In this document: piece by piece, positions 56,962 through 64,000 of the stretch
Layout of the letters: each line of letters starts with the position of its first letter
Position numbering within the stretch: position 1 is the stretch's first letter
DNA from: Mycobacterium sp. URHB0044
GTDB taxonomy: Bacteria; Actinomycetota; Actinomycetes; Mycobacteriales; Mycobacteriaceae
NCBI RefSeq assembly: GCF_000620625.1
Contig: NZ_JIAW01000013.1
Location: 124,001-188,000 of the forward strand
Reading direction: 5' to 3'
DNA length: 64,000 nucleotides
Notes under the pieces: generated by a model
What the model was told of the DNA's origin: nothing
Seen by the model: only the letters and a program-made list of their open reading frames with translations
The model's database searches: none
Made by a program: the position numbers and the translations under genes

Positions 56962-57977
56962 TGGCCGGACTGGATCTACGCGCGCTGGCGGTGCCGGTGA
57001 TCGTCGCACCCATGGCGGGCGGACCCTCGACCCCCGAGCTCGCCGCCGCAGGCACCAACGCCGGCGGCCTCGGCTTCCTGGCCGCGGGCTATCTCAGCGC
57101 CGACGCACTCGCCGAGCGGATCACGGCGGCGCGCGGTTTGACGTCGGGTCCGCTGGGCGTGAACCTGTTCGTCCCGCAGCCCAGTGCCGCACTGCCACAA
57201 GCGATCCACCGGTACGCGCAACAGCTCGAGGGCGAATCGGAGCGCTACGCCGTCAACCTTGGGGAACCGCGGTTCGACGACGACCAGTGGGCGGCCAAGC
57301 TGGAGGTGGTGCTGGATCTCAAGCCCGAGGTGGTGTCGTTCACGTTCGGGCTGCCCTCCGCCGACGAGTGTGAGCGGCTGCGTGGCGCGGGCATGACGAC
57401 GGTGTCCACCGTCACCACGCTGGCCGAAGGGCAGATGGCCGTCGCCGTCGGCGTCGACGCGGTGGCGGTGCAGGGCCCGGCGGCGGGTGGGCACCGCGGC
57501 ACGCTCGATCCCGTGGCGTCTCCGCCCACCCAACCGCTCGCGCAACTACTTCGAGCCACGACCGTCGGACTGGACGTGCCGGTCATCGCCGCGGGCGGCC
57601 TGATGACGGCAGTCGACGTGGCCGACGTGATGGCGTACGGGGCGGTCGCCGCCCAGCTGGGGACCGCGTTCCTACTCGCCGACGAAGCGGGCAGCAGCCC
57701 CGTGCACCGCGCCGCCCTGCAGGATCCACAGTTCACCGAGACCGCCGTGACCCGCTGCTTCTCCGGCCGGTACGCGCGGGGCCTGCGTAACCGCTTCATC
57801 ACCGAGCACGACGCCGAGGCGCCGTTCGGTTACCCCGAAATCCACTACATGACCAGCCCGCTGCGCGCCGCAGCCGTGCGCGCCGGTGATCCGCACGGCA
57901 CCAACGTCTGGGCGGGCACCGGCTTCCAGAAGGCCAAGGCGGCGTCGGTGGCCGACATCATGTCCGCCTTGGCCTAG
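56961..57977 (+). CDS. Nitronate monooxygenase (2-nitropropane dioxygenase family)
   Basis: 338 residues, ATG 56961. TIM-barrel FMN enzyme: start 'VPVIVAPMAGGPSTPEL', 'NAGGLGFLAAGYLS', catalytic His in 'GPAAGGHRGTLDP', 'PVIAAGGLMTAVDVADVM' and 'GAVAAQLGTAFLLADE'. Class I nitronate monooxygenase pattern; oxidises propionate-3-nitronate-like toxins in characterised relatives. Convergent with the F420-type nitroreductase gene. Confidence 0.88.
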   Translation: MAGLDLRALAVPVIVAPMAGGPSTPELAAAGTNAGGLGFLAAGYLSADALAERITAARGLTSGPLGVNLFVPQPSAALPQAIHRYAQQLEGESERYAVNLGEPRFDDDQWAAKLEVVLDLKPEVVSFTFGLPSADECERLRGAGMTTVSTVTTLAEGQMAVAVGVDAVAVQGPAAGGHRGTLDPVASPPTQPLAQLLRATTVGLDVPVIAAGGLMTAVDVADVMAYGAVAAQLGTAFLLADEAGSSPVHRAALQDPQFTETAVTRCFSGRYARGLRNRFITEHDAEAPFGYPEIHYMTSPLRAAAVRAGDPHGTNVWAGTGFQKAKAASVADIMSALA

Positions 57978-57998
57978 AGGCCCTCCGTAGGAGGTCGG

Positions 57999-58421
57999 CT
58001 ACTCGAGGACGAAGACCGGGATCTGGCGGTCCGTCTTGGTCTGGTACTCGGCGTAGGGCGGATAGGCCTCGACCGCGAGCTTCCACCAATGTTCGCGTTC
58101 CTCGCCGTCCACCTCGCGGGCGGTGAGTTCGACGACCTTGTCGCCGTCCTGCGCCGTCACCTGCGGATTGGCCTTCACGTTGTGATACCAGGAGGGGTGC
58201 TGCGGGTCGCCACCCTTGGAGGCGACCATGGCGTACTTGCCGTTCTCCTCGACGCGCATCAACGGCACGTAGCGCTTCTTGCCGGACTTGGCGCCCGTGG
58301 TCGTGAACAGGACCACGGGACGGTCCAGGATCTGGACACCGTCGGTGGTTCCCTGCTCCAAAATCTTTTCGGTCTGCTCGCGCACCCAGTCCGTCGGGCT
58401 CAATTCGGCGTTTTCGGTCAC
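57999..58421 (-). CDS. Deazaflavin (F420)-dependent nitroreductase family protein (Ddn-like)
   Basis: 140 residues, GTG 58421. Split-barrel fold of the Ddn/Rv1558 group: 'PVVLFTTTGAKSGKKRYV', 'MVASKGGDPQHPSWYHNV', 'REHWWKLAVEAYPPYAEY' and 'TDRQIPVFVLE'. The KSGKxR loop binds the F420 phosphate tail. Members reduce quinones and nitro compounds with F420H2. F420 use is from family knowledge. Confidence 0.9.
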   Translation of the reverse strand: MTENAELSPTDWVREQTEKILEQGTTDGVQILDRPVVLFTTTGAKSGKKRYVPLMRVEENGKYAMVASKGGDPQHPSWYHNVKANPQVTAQDGDKVVELTAREVDGEEREHWWKLAVEAYPPYAEYQTKTDRQIPVFVLE

Positions 58422-58492
58422 GGAGCCCGAAACACCGATCGTCGGCGAGATATTCCGCGGGCCGATTCCTTTTCGCGTCCGCCGCGGTCAAC

Positions 58493-58906
58493 ATGGGCAT
58501 GACTCAACAACTGAACGACACGGCCCGCGAGATTCTGGACGGCCCACACACGGCCATGATCGCGACATCCAACGGTGACGGGCGGCCCCAGTCCTCGGTG
58601 ATCTTCGTCAAGCGCGACGGTGACACGGTGGTGTTCAGCACCATCAAGGGACGTCTGAAGACACGGAACATGGCCCGCGATCCGCGGGTGAGCCTGCTGG
58701 TCGTCGGCAACGAGAAGGGCCGCTACGTGGAAATTCGCGGCACGGTCGAGATCACGGAGGACCCCGAGAAGCGACTGCTGCACGAGATGTACGACCGGTA
58801 CATGGGCGGCACCCCGCCCCCACCCGAGCCGGACGCCGAGCGGCTCATCGTGCGGATCACCGCGGAGCGGGTCTATCAGTTCCCGCCGGTACCGGCCGCG
58901 GTATGA
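58493..58906 (+). CDS. PPOX-class F420-dependent oxidoreductase
   Basis: 137 residues from ATG 58493 (ATG 58499 equally good; no clear ribosome site). FDOR-B-like pattern 'IATSNGDGRPQSSVIFVK', 'DTVVFSTIKGRLKTRNMA' and 'RDPRVSLLVVG', with 'RYVEIRGTVEITED'. The K-x-R-N stretch contacts F420. Overlaps the sigma factor start by ATGA. Probably reduces a small cofactor or xenobiotic. Confidence 0.88.
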   Translation: MGMTQQLNDTAREILDGPHTAMIATSNGDGRPQSSVIFVKRDGDTVVFSTIKGRLKTRNMARDPRVSLLVVGNEKGRYVEIRGTVEITEDPEKRLLHEMYDRYMGGTPPPPEPDAERLIVRITAERVYQFPPVPAAV

Positions 58907-59928
58907 CCGACCTCGATCGCCGGGTGCTGCCCTCCGGTTCTCATTCCCGGGTCGCTCCGCTCCTGCCCTCCGGTTCTGATTTCGCCCGCGATACCGAGCC
59001 GTTCCGCAGGGAGCTGCTTGCGCACTGCTACCGGATGCTCGGCTCGGCGCACGACGCCGAGGACGTCGTCCAGGAGACCTACATCAGGGCCTGGCGGTCC
59101 TACGACGCCTTCGAGAACCGGTCGTCGCTGCGGACCTGGCTCTACCGGATCGCCACCAATGCGTGCCTTACCGCGCTGAGCCACACCAGCCGACGGGTGC
59201 TGCCTTCGGGGCTGGGCGCGCCCAGCGACGACCCGAATCAGCCGCCGTCGGCCGCGGACGTCGACTGGATTGAGCCGATCCCCGATGCGTGGGTCACCGC
59301 GCCGTCCGACGATCCCGCCGCCATCGTGACGTCGCGAGAAGGCTTGCGGCTGGCGCTGATTGCGAGCCTGCAGCACCTACCCGCCCAGCAGCGGGCGGTG
59401 CTGATCCTGCGGGACGTACTGGCCTTCCCCGCCGCCGAGGTGGCCGCCATGCTCGACACCAGCGTGACGGCGGTGAAGAGCGCGTTGCAGCGCGCGAGGG
59501 CGCGGATGAAGGACGCGGCACCGAGTCCCGACGACGTGGTCGAGCCGTCATCGCCACAGGCGCGCGCCCTGCTCGATGGGTACATGGCCGCGTTCGGCAA
59601 CGCGGATGCCGACGCGCTGGCCGAGGTGTTGCGACACGACGCCGCACTCGAAATGGTCGGCTCCCGAACGTGGTTCGCGGGACGGGCCACCTGCCTGCCC
59701 TTCATCGCCGACCACGTGCTTGGCGCGGCCGGCGACTGGTCGATGATCGGCGTCGCCGCCAACGGCCAACCCGCCGCCGCGGCGTATCAACGCGACGCGG
59801 ATGGCGCGATGCGGGCCTTCGGTGTCGCCGTGCTCGTCGTGACCACGACCGGCATTGCCCGCATCGTCGTATTCGGCGATCCCCGTCTGGTCACGATGTT
59901 CGGGCTGCCGGACCTGCTGGACCGCTAA
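58903..59928 (+). CDS. ECF sigma factor with SnoaL-like C-terminal domain (SigG/SigX5-like)
   Basis: 341 residues, start in the ATGA overlap. Region 2 'LAHCYRMLGSAHDAEDVV' and 'QETYIRAWRSYDAFEN', region 4 'LPAQQRAVLILRDVLAFP' and 'AAEVAAMLDTSVTAVKSA'. From about residue 215 a SnoaL/NTF2-like domain ('LLDGYMAAFGNADADALA'), common in this subgroup and thought to tune activity. The N-terminus 'RRVLPSGSHSRVAPLLPSG' is low complexity and repeated; a partial third copy falls between regions 2 and 4. Confidence 0.88.
   Translation: MTDLDRRVLPSGSHSRVAPLLPSGSDFARDTEPFRRELLAHCYRMLGSAHDAEDVVQETYIRAWRSYDAFENRSSLRTWLYRIATNACLTALSHTSRRVLPSGLGAPSDDPNQPPSAADVDWIEPIPDAWVTAPSDDPAAIVTSREGLRLALIASLQHLPAQQRAVLILRDVLAFPAAEVAAMLDTSVTAVKSALQRARARMKDAAPSPDDVVEPSSPQARALLDGYMAAFGNADADALAEVLRHDAALEMVGSRTWFAGRATCLPFIADHVLGAAGDWSMIGVAANGQPAAAAYQRDADGAMRAFGVAVLVVTTTGIARIVVFGDPRLVTMFGLPDLLDR
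58921..59214 (+). repeat. Repeated gtgctgccctccgg-type unit inside the sigma factor gene
   Basis: Related units near 58921-58938 (cgggtgctgccctccggt), 58961-58976 (tcctgccctccggttc) and 59194-59214 (cgggtgctgccttcgggg). All read in the same frame as (R)VLPSG or LLPSG. Two are at the N-terminus and one between regions 2 and 4. Confidence 0.7.
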
Positions 59929-60053
59929 ACGGATTCACACATTTGAATCCCCTTTGAGAACGTCGAATGCGAGCTGAATTCAATTACTCTGAAGGGTGTC
60001 GAATTCGGTACGCAGCGGATTGTTTCCGCCAATATAAAAAGGGGACTACGAAA

Positions 60054-60353
60054 ATGAAGAATTTCGCCATTCCGGCAGCTGTTGCCGGCGCTTTGGTGGC
60101 CTCGGTGCTCGGCGTGACGGGGATCGCCACCGCGGCGCCCAGCGGGTCGTCATCGGCTGACGATACGGTGCGCACGCTGGAGGCCAGCGGTTATACGGTG
60201 ATCGTCAACCGGTCCGGAGCCGGGGCATCGTCGTCGTGCACGGTGGCCTCGATCCAGCCGGGCCAGACCTACAGCACCGTCGATTCGCGTGGGAGTTCGT
60301 CGCCGAGTGAAACGATTCTGTCGAAGACGGTGCGTGTCGACTTGGCATGCTGA
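60054..60353 (+). CDS. Small secreted protein of unknown function
   Basis: 99 residues from ATG 60054, after AAGGGGA. Signal peptide 'KNFAIPAAVAGALVASVL' with likely cleavage after 'ATAA'. Mature part of about 70 residues: 'DDTVRTLEASGYTVIVNRS', a Cys near the middle and a C-terminal Cys, probably one disulfide ('SSCTVAS' to 'VDLAC'). Looks like the many small mycobacterial exported proteins of this kind. The upstream region 59929-60053 is clearly AT-richer than the neighbourhood, with tataaa at 60033-60038. Confidence 0.8.
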   Translation: MKNFAIPAAVAGALVASVLGVTGIATAAPSGSSSADDTVRTLEASGYTVIVNRSGAGASSSCTVASIQPGQTYSTVDSRGSSSPSETILSKTVRVDLAC

Positions 60354-60376
60354 CGGGTAGAAGTGCATTGAATGAG

Positions 60377-60422
60377 AATGGGAGTGTGACGCAGGATCAC
60401 CGCGTCACACTCCCATTTTTTT
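60377..60422 (+). terminator. Intrinsic (Rho-independent) terminator
   Basis: Perfect 13-bp stem gggagtgtgacgc (60380-60392) with its complement (60402-60414), extended by three A-T pairs, 9-base loop, and a run of seven T (60416-60422). It follows the small secreted protein gene by 24 bases and reads on the + strand. The T-run and perfect stem are unusually canonical for mycobacteria. Confidence 0.92.
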
Positions 60423-60431
60423 AAATGGCTT

Positions 60432-60914
60432 TCATTCCGCCGGCTGGAGCAGATATCCGATGCCGCGCACGGTGTGAATCATGGGCGGGCGTCCGGCGTC
60501 GATCTTCTTCCTCAGATACGAGACGTAGAGATCGACGATGCCGGTTCGGCCACCGAAGTCGTAGTTCCAGACGTGGTCAAGGATCTGCTGGCGGCGCAGC
60601 GCCCGCTTCGGATGACGCATGAGATAGCGCAGCAGCGCGAACTCCGTGCTGGTCAACGAGATCGGGGAGCCGGCTCGGGTGACGGTCCGACTCCCGTCGT
60701 CGAGTTCGAGATCGCCGACGGTGAGCACCTCGTCCGCTGCTGACTCCCTGTCGGTCAGTTCCCGCAGCACGCTGCGCAGCCGGGCGACGAGTTCGTCGTC
60801 GTTTTCCCGGCCCTCGAAGCGCAGCGCCACCCGAATCAGACGGGTGAGGGCGCGCTCGTCATCGGCCAGCCTTGGCAACGTCGTATTCAATGTCGTACTC
60901 AATGTCGTACTCAC
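60432..60914 (-). CDS. OmpR-type DNA-binding protein lacking a receiver domain
   Basis: 160 residues from GTG 60914. Residues about 55-160 are a full Trans_reg_C winged helix: 'LTSTEFALLRYLMRHPKR', 'QILDHVWNYDFGGRTGIV' and 'LYVSYLRKKIDAGRPPMI', closely like the TrcR-like regulator at 21028. Only the last helix of a receiver remains ('DELVARLRSVLRELTD'); no phospho-Asp, DD or Lys of a receiver is present. The start 'STTLSTTLNTTL' is encoded by a 12-bp repeat. It may act without phosphorylation, or be the remnant of a response regulator. No kinase adjoins it. Confidence 0.82.
   Translation of the reverse strand: MSTTLSTTLNTTLPRLADDERALTRLIRVALRFEGRENDDELVARLRSVLRELTDRESAADEVLTVGDLELDDGSRTVTRAGSPISLTSTEFALLRYLMRHPKRALRRQQILDHVWNYDFGGRTGIVDLYVSYLRKKIDAGRPPMIHTVRGIGYLLQPAE
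60876..60911 (-). repeat. Three 12-bp tandem repeats at the 5' end of the receiver-less regulator
   Basis: Units at 60876-60887, 60888-60899 and 60900-60911; the last two are identical (caatgtcgtact on the + strand) and the first differs at two bases. They encode STTL, STTL, NTTL. Confidence 0.95.
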
Positions 60915-60980
60915 GGTCCTTCGCCCCTTCGATGATCGCTCGACGGATTCACGAGTGGCTCACGTGCCGGTGGTCGACGA

Positions 60981-61892
60981 CTACTCGTGCTCGCCGCGAC
61001 CCAGCGTGGTGATGTCGACGTCGCCGTCGTCCGCCCGTACGGTGACCACGCCCGCCGCTGCCTTGCGGTCCGACGTCTGAGGCACCCGGACGACGGCTGC
61101 CGCGTCCCGATCGCCGGTGCTGGCGTTGACCAGGTACGGACCGGGGGCCGGCAGCGCGATGGCGATGCTGCCGTCGCGGGCGGTCACGTCGACGGTGCGC
61201 GGTGGCGCGTCCTTGAAGTCCAGGCCGACCTTGCCGTCCCTGCTGTCGACCCTGATCGACTCGGTGACCGAGATCGGATCGCGGGTGACCACCGCGCCGT
61301 CGCGGCTGTCGATCTCGATCCGTCGTGCCGAGCCGCTCAGGAACACGGCTCCATCACTCATCCGGGCGATCAGCTGGTCCAGATCGGCGTCGGCCCTCAG
61401 CGCGCCGTCCTCCTGCTGCACGGTGACCGACAACCGCTGGGCCAACGCGGGCGGCAGCGTCACGGTGAGCTCCCCACCGCGATGCCAGTCCATGAAGGCC
61501 CCGTGCGGTCCCGAGAAGCTGACCTTCGTGCCCGCGCCGTCGTTGACGACGTTCAGAGCAGCCTGCGCCGAGCGCGTCGAATCGACCTGGCGTAGGTCGA
61601 CGCGGGGTTCGGCGGCGTTGCGGTCGGCGACGATGTGGACCATTGCCGGCGAACCGGTGGTGTCGATCGTCAGCGATCGCATGCCTGCCGGAAGGGCACT
61701 GGTGTCGTTGGTGACGCGCAGGGCGCTGAGCCCGAACGCGGAGACGCCGAGGCCGGCGACCGTGCCGATCACCAACACCGAGGCGGCCACGACGAGCAGC
61801 ACCCGTACCGCGGTACGGCCGCCGGGGGTCAGTGGCGGCGGCGTGGCGGGCGCGGGCGGCGGGGGAGGGGTGGTTGTTACTGCGGAGGTCAT
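60981..61892 (-). CDS. Membrane-anchored DUF4097-type adhesin-like beta-helix protein
   Basis: 303 residues from ATG 61892. Pro/Thr-rich cytoplasmic N-terminus, one helix 'AVRVLLVVAASVLVIGTVAG', then an outside region of short beta repeats, e.g. 'IEIDSRDGAVVTRD', 'IRVDSRDGKVGLDF' and 'DVTARDGSIAIALP', the DUF4097 pattern. Nineteen bases after the NarL-type regulator on the same strand, so probably in its operon. Likely envelope stress sensor or output; function unknown. Confidence 0.82.
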   Translation of the reverse strand: MTSAVTTTPPPPPAPATPPPLTPGGRTAVRVLLVVAASVLVIGTVAGLGVSAFGLSALRVTNDTSALPAGMRSLTIDTTGSPAMVHIVADRNAAEPRVDLRQVDSTRSAQAALNVVNDGAGTKVSFSGPHGAFMDWHRGGELTVTLPPALAQRLSVTVQQEDGALRADADLDQLIARMSDGAVFLSGSARRIEIDSRDGAVVTRDPISVTESIRVDSRDGKVGLDFKDAPPRTVDVTARDGSIAIALPAPGPYLVNASTGDRDAAAVVRVPQTSDRKAAAGVVTVRADDGDVDITTLGRGEHE

Positions 61893-61911
61893 CGGAAGCC
61901 CTTTCGGCGGT

Positions 61912-62556
61912 TCAGGATTCGAGGTAGCGCAGGACCGCCAGGACGCGGCGGTTCTCACTGTCGTCGGGAGCGAGGTCGAACTTGGTGAAGATCGAGGCGA
62001 TGTGCTTCTCGGCCGAGCCGACCGAGACGTGCAGGGCCGACGCGATGGCCGAATTGGTCTTGCCCTCGGCCATCAGTTGCAGCACTTCCTGCTCACGTGG
62101 CGTGAGCTGGTCGACGGCCGACCGGCGACGCGACCGCACCAAGATCTGCGAGACGACCTCCGGGTCGAGCACGGTGCCACCGCCGCTGATGACGGCGACG
62201 GCGTCGAGGAACGTCGACACGTCGGCCACCCGGTCCTTGAGCAGGTAGCCGAATCCCCGGGTGTCCGAGGCGATCAGGTCCGAGGCGTAGCGCTCCTCGA
62301 CGTAGTGCGACAGCACCAGCACCGGGGATTCCGGGTTCTGGCTGCGCAGCAGTGCGGCCGCCCGGATGCCCTCGTCGGTGAACGTCGGCGGCATCCGCAC
62401 GTCCAGGATCGCGAGGTCGGGCCGCAGCTCGTTGACGATGCGCAACAGGTCCGTCGCATCCGACACCCCTGCAACCACCTCGTGCCCGGCGTCGGTGAGG
62501 ATGCGCTCGATGCCGGTCCGCAGCAGCGCGGAGTCCTCGGCGATCACGATGCGCAT
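61912..62556 (-). CDS. NarL/LuxR-type response regulator
   Basis: 214 residues from ATG 62556. Receiver: D8 pair in 'IVIAEDSALLR', phosphoacceptor in 'LAILDVRMPP', Lys in 'YLLKDRV'. C-terminal LuxR HTH 'LTPREQEVLQLMAEGKTN' and 'SAIASALHVSVGSAEKH'. Overlaps the kinase stop by 13 bp, so kinase and regulator are one unit. Open frame to the left of the start is a shadow of the kinase gene. Confidence 0.92.
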   Translation of the reverse strand: MRIVIAEDSALLRTGIERILTDAGHEVVAGVSDATDLLRIVNELRPDLAILDVRMPPTFTDEGIRAAALLRSQNPESPVLVLSHYVEERYASDLIASDTRGFGYLLKDRVADVSTFLDAVAVISGGGTVLDPEVVSQILVRSRRRSAVDQLTPREQEVLQLMAEGKTNSAIASALHVSVGSAEKHIASIFTKFDLAPDDSENRRVLAVLRYLES

Positions 62557-63857
62557 GGCAGCACCGCCGTGACGATGGTCGGGCCGGTGGCCGGGCTGGC
62601 CACCGTGAAGGTGCCGCGGGCGGCGCGCACGCGTTCCTCGAGGCCGCGCAGCCCGGTGGCATCGTCTCCGTCCGAGACGCCCGCGCCGCCGACGCCGTCG
62701 TCGAACACCGAGACGTGCAGGGCGTTGCTCAGCGGATCGAACCGCACGGTCACCACGGCCTGGGTGGCCCGGGCATGTTTGGCGACGTTGGTCAGTGCCT
62801 CGGCGACGACGAAGTACGCCACCGATTCGACTTCGTCGGGAAGGCGGTGCGGCAAGTTGATGTTCAATGCCGTTGGCACCCCGGCGGTTTCGGTGCGCTG
62901 CACGACGGCGGACAGTGCCGCGTCGAGGCCTCGATCGGCCAGGATGGTCGGCGCGATGCCCCGCACCACGTTGCGCAACTCGACGAGTGCGCTCTTGGCG
63001 TCGTCGTGCGCCTCGGCGATGAGCGTGCGGGCGGTGGGGAGGTCCGAGTCCAGCTTGGTCTGCGCCAGGCCGATCGTCATGGCCAGCGAGACCAGCCGCG
63101 GCTGGACGCTGTCGTGCAGGTCGCGTTCGATGCGATGGCGTTCGGTCTGGGCCGACGACACCGCGCCCTGCCGGGCGTCGCTGAGCGCGCTCACTTCGTA
63201 CTGCAGCGCTGCGGTGGGCGACGGACGCAGCAGCCAGCGGTCGATGGCCGCGTCCACCGCAGGTGCGAACACCACGATCGCGGCGGCGGCAACGAGCGCG
63301 ACGGCGGCCAGCAGCCATGCCAGCGGCGGTGAGATGAACGACAGGCCGGCGGCGTCGTCGCTGCGGCTGATGGCGGTCGCGGCCGCGGGTCCGATGAACG
63401 CGAAGGCCAACAACGCGAATGCGACTGCCGTGGCGAGGATGTCGTAGATCAGCCGCAGGTAGTGATGCGCGGCCGACTTCCAGAACCTGACGCTGCTGAC
63501 GTCGAGCCACAACTGGTGGGCCCACCGCTGAAAACCGGTGTAATGGGACAACTTCCGGTACGGCACGGGAATGCCGAGGCCGAACACCGCTTCACTGCGC
63601 ATCCGCTCCACCCATTCGACGCCACGCATCAGGTAGACGAAGACGACGCCGGCGAGCAGGAAGCCGATCACCGACGGGATGGAGGAGACGGCGATGATCA
63701 GCAGTGTCAGGGGAATCCAGAACCACAACACCCCGATCGCGGCGCCGGTGATCATCGACGCGGTGGGGACCAGACCGAGCGGTCGATCTCGCGGGGTCTC
63801 GGCGGTAGTGACGGGGGACGCGGGAACCGCGTCGACTGGGGTGGTGACTGCAACCAT
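62544..63857 (-). CDS. HisKA_3 (NarX/DesK-type) sensor histidine kinase
   Basis: 437 residues, ATG 63857. Membrane helices in two pairs (residues about 35-80 and 140-215), no large outside domain, so it may sense membrane state. Dimer/His motif 'RHRIERDLHDSVQPRLVS' and C-terminal HATPase 'VVAEALTNVAKHARATQ', 'VFDDGVGG' and 'GLRGLEERVRAARGTF'. Phosphorylates the regulator encoded next. First gene of the operon. Upstream to the right edge (63858-64000) no further gene is seen. Confidence 0.92.
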   Translation of the reverse strand: MVAVTTPVDAVPASPVTTAETPRDRPLGLVPTASMITGAAIGVLWFWIPLTLLIIAVSSIPSVIGFLLAGVVFVYLMRGVEWVERMRSEAVFGLGIPVPYRKLSHYTGFQRWAHQLWLDVSSVRFWKSAAHHYLRLIYDILATAVAFALLAFAFIGPAAATAISRSDDAAGLSFISPPLAWLLAAVALVAAAAIVVFAPAVDAAIDRWLLRPSPTAALQYEVSALSDARQGAVSSAQTERHRIERDLHDSVQPRLVSLAMTIGLAQTKLDSDLPTARTLIAEAHDDAKSALVELRNVVRGIAPTILADRGLDAALSAVVQRTETAGVPTALNINLPHRLPDEVESVAYFVVAEALTNVAKHARATQAVVTVRFDPLSNALHVSVFDDGVGGAGVSDGDDATGLRGLEERVRAARGTFTVASPATGPTIVTAVLPCAS

Positions 63858-64000
63858 GCCTTCAACCTATGGACTGACGGCCCCGCTCGACACGGCGATT
63901 CCCCGAGATTCTGGCGGGGGATAACCCCCGCACACCGGTCGCGATGAGTTTTCCGGCCGCCCCCGGTCTGCTCTGGTACGGAACACCCACCAGCGAGGAG

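Noticed and set aside
61117..63447. Forward-strand open frame of 776 codons across the DUF4097/NarL/HisKA_3 genes
   Set aside because: Opposes three recognisable genes and shows only Ser/Arg/Thr-rich shadow sequence.

Overview
The window is high-GC actinobacterial DNA that fits a fast-growing Mycobacterium (Mycolicibacterium). Species cannot be fixed from sequence alone. The case for the genus is gene order: the Mycobacterium tuberculosis order Rv1272c-Rv1287 (two-part ABC exporter, lprB, lprC, phosphohistidine phosphatase, SbcD/SbcC-like pair, GMC oxidoreductase, oppA-D, beta-carbonic anhydrase, cysD, cysNC, Rrf2 regulator) can be followed across the first 51 kb. Mycobacterial traits such as DUF3558 lipoproteins, F420-type enzymes and many GTG starts with 4-bp ATGA/GTGA overlaps support it.

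Layout. 1-598: 5' end of a molybdopterin oxidoreductase cut by the window edge. 657-11540: conserved backbone. 11624-14211: an SfnB/DszC-type acyl-CoA-dehydrogenase-fold enzyme and a divergent peptidase-like hydrolase. 14201-19609: oppDCBA peptide importer. 19794-28694: cell-envelope island with two small secreted Pro/Thr-rich proteins, a secreted DUF5666-like protein, an OmpR/EnvZ-type two-component system, two paralogous GT39 membrane glycosyltransferases and a GT2-GtrA fusion between them. 28790-29281: carbonic anhydrase. 29300-37003: organosulfonate-type locus with ABC permease, ATPase, two sister binding lipoproteins, a TauD-like dioxygenase, an IclR regulator, and a divergent flavoprotein plus 2[4Fe-4S] ferredoxin resembling AprA/AprB or FrdA/B pairs. 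37088-43796: GH15 trehalase-like enzyme, thioesterase, a TetR-controlled unknown/kinase-like pair and an MFS exporter. 43886-47423: cysD-cysNC-cysQ sulfate activation operon. 47441-51172: GlxA-type regulator, isochorismatase, PPOX protein, nitrilase-fold hydrolase and the Rrf2 regulator. 51266-53724: ECF42-type sigma factor with its DGPF partner and two AhpD-like genes. 53725-59928: TetR/hydrolase pair, mycothiol-type isomerase, VOC, GNAT, nitronate monooxygenase, two F420-type proteins and a SigG-like sigma factor. 60054-63857: a small low-GC secreted protein with a textbook intrinsic terminator, a receiver-less OmpR-type DNA-binding protein, and a DUF4097 protein with a NarL-type two-component system.

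How it works together. Sulfur is the recurring theme: sulfonate import, oxidative desulfonation (sulfite release), a flavoprotein/ferredoxin redox pair, sulfate activation to APS/PAPS with CysQ turnover, and a cysteine-poor Rrf2 regulator, all in one segment with carbonic anhydrase. In M. tuberculosis the carbonic anhydrase gene and cysD are neighbours; here the sulfonate locus lies between them.

No rRNA, tRNA, CRISPR array, insertion sequence or prophage gene was seen. No stretch above 300 bases lacks a gene. The longest gaps are 19610-19793, 34875-35042, 6066-6209 and the right edge 63858-64000, where I see no further gene.
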